Positions 62,201 to 64,000 of a stretch of 64,000 nucleotides of DNA are shown here, piece by piece. The stretch's first letter is position 1, and each line of letters starts with the position of its first letter. Where the stretch lies: NCBI GenBank assembly GCA_914767715.1, contig OU612069.1, positions 10,351,387 to 10,415,386 on the forward strand, in the 5' to 3' direction. A model generated the notes under the pieces. The model was not told the origin of the DNA and made no database searches. It saw nothing but the letters and a program-made list of their open reading frames with translations. This stretch comes from Membranipora membranacea (taxonomy: Eukaryota > Bryozoa > Gymnolaemata > Cheilostomatida > Membraniporidae). The translations under genes were made by a program, and so were the position numbers.

Positions 62201-63327
62201 AGAAAATTGAATGAAGCAATATTGTGTCCAAAAACGTAAGGCTTGAGGCATCTATTTACATTATCTTATCTTCTGCTGACAGGCGAATGGAGACAGCTCT
62301 TCTTATCTGACTTGACTTACTTATGGTCTAACAGCCCTTTCTCTGCTATAGTCATCACACTCTCCCAACCATCGTAAGTTCACAATTGTGTTTGTTCATA
62401 TCTACCTTACCTCATTCAAAATCGAGGAATATTTGTGAGTGAGCCGTGAAATTTAATTTTGATTGTGAGTCCCTAGCTCAGTATTTTTAGTTTTATTTTA
62501 TCGATCTATTTATCTATCACATGCTAATATCAGCATCTGAATTGTAGCCCTGATGATGGAACTCCCACCGACCCAGCTATGATGAACTTACAGGGAAAAA
62601 ATCAATGGGCTACCAAATACACGGTTCCCGCTTTCCGCTCAGCACAGAGCACACTTAATGGCGGTACTGAGGCCAAATACTCCAATAATCATATTGAGGT
62701 AGGCTACATGTAGTGCACTGTAAGAGTAACAATACAGTCGATACTGGATATGAGATCGGCCGTGAGAGTATCTATCTCATACACCTATGCAGCCTATGAA
62801 TGTATACAGAAAGACATCAATTAGGAATTGTTGTTTGATTTGTTTATAGTTTATATATTATGGACATGTGTTTGGACGAGGACATGGACATGTGTTTTGA
62901 CGCAGACATGGACATGAGTCTGGACGCGGACATAGGTTTGGACGCGGACAATTGATGATTAGTATGCTTATATTGAATGTAGATCACAGCCCTATCCGGA
63001 GATGTATCAGGCCTGAGACTGGATGGTAATCAGATCAACTTTGATTCCTGCTCAACAGTACCAGGAAGCATGTAAGTTTCAAATGGAGATCATAAAAGGT
63101 CGTGTCTCACCGTCAGCAGCAGTGATGAGAAAACAAGATGGTGGGATGGTGCAGGGATAGATAACTGAGTGAAGTTCAGCATACAAATCTATCCCTGAAA
63201 ATGTCAATTATGAATCAAATTAGACTGATTCCAATAAAATTATGAATATTTCAGGCTGACTATCACAAAAACATTTATTTGACTGACAACATTGTTTCTT
63301 TTGATTTTTTAGTGATGGACAGACAGG
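53238..63327 (+). CDS. FCGBP-like: IgGFc-binding-protein-like secreted protein (partial, 3' end outside window)
   Basis: Coding exons: 53238-53298, 56328-56466, 56724-56904, 57184-57349, 59930-60144, 61850-62009, 62283-62373, 62548-62698, 62983-63071, 63313-63327 and onward past the window. All junctions are GT-AG and in phase, giving about 422 residues so far. Exon 1 is a signal peptide, MKYYLALAAFLLSSASFIFV, with its GTGAGT donor in the phase needed by exon 2. The rest matches the IgGFc-binding N-terminal domain found at the start of FCGBP and of many invertebrate secreted proteins: GRSFVVSFLDN, GVCWWGK, SYMVLPISSLGTSYY, the diagnostic ISGTYVLSSAPIAVFSGNTR, ATDTARDHLAEQ, and later SWVQTGRNTESFTLNR. 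The role of this domain in invertebrates is unknown; in mammals FCGBP is a mucus protein. No VWD or other following domain lies inside the window. Its introns hold a foldback, a hAT-like element, SINEs and two copies of one hairpin. Confidence 0.92.
54032..54078. repeat. Short near-perfect hairpin
   Basis: catagacttactaat pairs with attagtaggtctatg across an aatattatt centre. It lies in intron 1 of the IgGFc-binding-like gene and does not resemble a miRNA precursor in arm length. Confidence 0.7.
54417..55764. repeat. Foldback element with minisatellite arms, about 1.35 kb
   Basis: The outer part of each arm is a tandem array of a ~21-bp unit: ggccactggtcaaaa/ggccataa at the left (about 54417-54610), and the complement ggccttttgaccagtgg at the right (about 55615-55764). 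Inward, the arms also pair: gtgggtgggatc against gatcccacccac, tttgtccatcaagatacatt against aatgtatcttgatgga, and agcacttttagatcgaagca against its mirror near 55305. The spacer is about 54975-55260. Only short open frames are present. It lies in intron 1 of the IgGFc-binding-like gene. Satellite-bearing inverted arms are the classical Foldback architecture. Confidence 0.88.
57640..57724. repeat. 15-bp minisatellite
   Basis: Five to six perfect copies of a 15-bp unit (tgagtccccatttac), in intron 4 of the IgGFc-binding-like gene. The length is divisible by three, so frames stay open on both strands without meaning. Confidence 0.95.
57880..58046 (-). mobile_element. Decayed tRNA-derived SINE
   Basis: Shares ttgaaggcattgtgtgcaag and the aaccattca string with the SINE at 25075-25205, in the same orientation, and ends near a similar ccatgcttcgaat/ccatgcctccaat block. 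The B-box region is poorly preserved. It lies in intron 4 of the IgGFc-binding-like gene. Confidence 0.55.
58913..59880. mobile_element. Non-autonomous hAT-like DNA transposon
   Basis: The 8-mer cagggtaa flanks the element at 58913-58920 and 59873-59880. The ends are inverted: TAGGGGTGAAAC at the left (58921 on) and the complement of TAGGGGTGGAATGGG at the right (to 59872). An 8-bp target duplication with T/CAGGGGTG-type termini is the hallmark of hAT elements. Subterminal accgggtcggg motifs repeat near the left end, and cggtgtcaaacccg mirrors them at the right. At 952 bp with no transposase frame it must be mobilised in trans. It lies in intron 4 of the IgGFc-binding-like gene. Confidence 0.8.
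59660..59740 (+). mobile_element. tRNA-like SINE segment inside the hAT-like element
   Basis: GTGGGTAGGAGCGTGG resembles a degenerate A box and CTGGTTCAAGTCTAGG holds a good B box (59709-59718). Spacing of about 30 bp is as in tRNA genes. No acceptor stem can be drawn. It sits within the hAT-like element, so it either inserted into it or was captured. Confidence 0.5.
60207..61275. repeat. Hairpin element family B, complete copy
   Basis: The termini aggtaatgtcaaagac (60207-60222) and gtctttgacattacct (61260-61275) are perfect inverted repeats. Inner stretches pair over about 400 bp per arm: cgaaacaaaaattaattatg against its mirror near 60945-60965; ggtggaatgtatacttagag against ctctaagtatacattccacc; and cagaaaacgctgtttt against aaaacagcgttttctg. 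The loop is about 60620-60910. It lies in intron 5 of the IgGFc-binding-like gene. A second copy starts at 63459. Confidence 0.92.
62868..62953. repeat. Short degenerate tandem repeat
   Basis: Four to five imperfect copies of a unit of the type ggacatggacatgtgtttgg with gacgcggac, in intron 8 of the IgGFc-binding-like gene, ending about 30 bp before the acceptor of exon 62983. Confidence 0.7.
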
Positions 63328-63458
63328 GTAAGTTTTACCATATTCATAACATGTAATAATACGCTTCTTCCTTCTATTAATACCCTACTAATTACATAAA
63401 CTGGCTAACCTTGGGCTCTGTGTATCCAGTATATATAACACTGCAGTAAATTTTATTA

Positions 63459-64000
63459 AGGTAATGTCAAAGACCGATCCGAATATCAACATATCATATA
63501 CCGTTGAAAAGCCGAGCTACTGAAATTGAATACCTGAACAATAACTTGATTTGATGACGTTGTGTCATTTTAGGGAGGAAATGAGGCAGAAAACGCTGTT
63601 TTTGTCAAAGCAAATGGAGGAGTCCAATTAATTGAAAGAAATTTCAAAACAGGTGGAATGTATACTTAGAGATTGAGTTCATCGTAAAATTTGGTTTTCT
63701 TTGATATGCAACTAGTCCAAATTGACTTTTTACGTCACGCCATACAATGCATTATTTTATGTGAAGCCATGAAAATATGTGACATTTCAATCATTAATTC
63801 GGAACAGATCATAGGCTCGAAACAAAATTAATTCTGATTTTCTCTTCGAGTACACTTCAAATGTCATACAAAATGACTTTCAACAAGTTAGCTTGCATAC
63901 TGCGAAAACAGTAGACTCTCGAATACAGCTAATATTTTCGCGACTTTTGCATAACGTCAAATATGCTGTACAAATGACCATTATTGTGGCCAAACAAAGC
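63459..64000. repeat. Hairpin element family B, second copy, cut by window end
   Basis: Matches 60207 onward along its whole visible length (aggtaatgtcaaagac, cagaaaacgctgtttt, ggtggaatgtatacttagag and beyond) with scattered substitutions. Both copies are preceded by ttttatta. Only the left arm and start of the loop are in the window. It is downstream of exon 63313-63327, in the next intron of the same gene. Confidence 0.9.

Overview
The window is nuclear DNA of an animal, most likely an invertebrate. It is AT-rich. Its genes are split by short-to-medium GT-AG introns and encode typical metazoan proteins: an SMAP-type ArfGAP, the mitochondrial processing peptidase alpha subunit, a Golgi galactose 3-O-sulfotransferase and an IgGFc-binding-domain secreted protein. 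The DNA between and inside the genes is crowded with tRNA-derived SINE traces, non-LTR retrotransposons, a hAT-like element, minisatellites and many long foldback (inverted-repeat) elements. I do not assign a phylum. There are no bacterial operons, rRNAs or CRISPR arrays.

Layout. 0.2-6.7 kb: the SMAP1/2-like ArfGAP gene on the minus strand in nine coding exons, with a CCAAT/GC-box promoter at its right end and two minisatellites in one intron. 6.7-10.5 kb: gene-poor, with SINE remnants. 10.5-18.6 kb: the plus-strand PMPCA-like gene (ten coding exons seen; the presequence exon is not certain). One intron holds a 5'-truncated, dead RTE-type LINE with an 18-bp target-site duplication. 19.4-21.4 kb: a five-exon minus-strand gene for a 153-residue secreted cysteine protein that I do not recognise, convergent with PMPCA. 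22.4-29.5 kb: a nine-exon minus-strand galactose 3-O-sulfotransferase (GAL3ST family). 29.5-53.2 kb: no intact host gene seen. It holds foldback elements, CR1/L2-like LINE fragments, a nearly full-length but broken two-ORF LINE (47.0-51.0 kb, minus strand) and a frameshifted J-domain-like ORF (52.3-52.9 kb). 53.2 kb to the right edge: the plus-strand IgGFc-binding-protein-like gene (signal-peptide exon plus nine more, running off the window). Its introns contain a minisatellite-armed foldback, a hAT-like element and two copies of one hairpin family.

I reconstructed gene models by reading splice sites by eye and checking that codon phase closes at every junction. The four complete or near-complete models close in phase without forcing. 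The genes have no evident shared pathway. The sulfotransferase, the small cysteine protein and the IgGFc-binding protein all belong to the secretory route; SMAP acts in clathrin/Arf traffic and PMPCA in mitochondrial import.

The most notable material outside the genes is the density of long hairpins (at least eight), the splice-signal-bearing minisatellite in the SMAP intron, and the unrecognised secreted protein.
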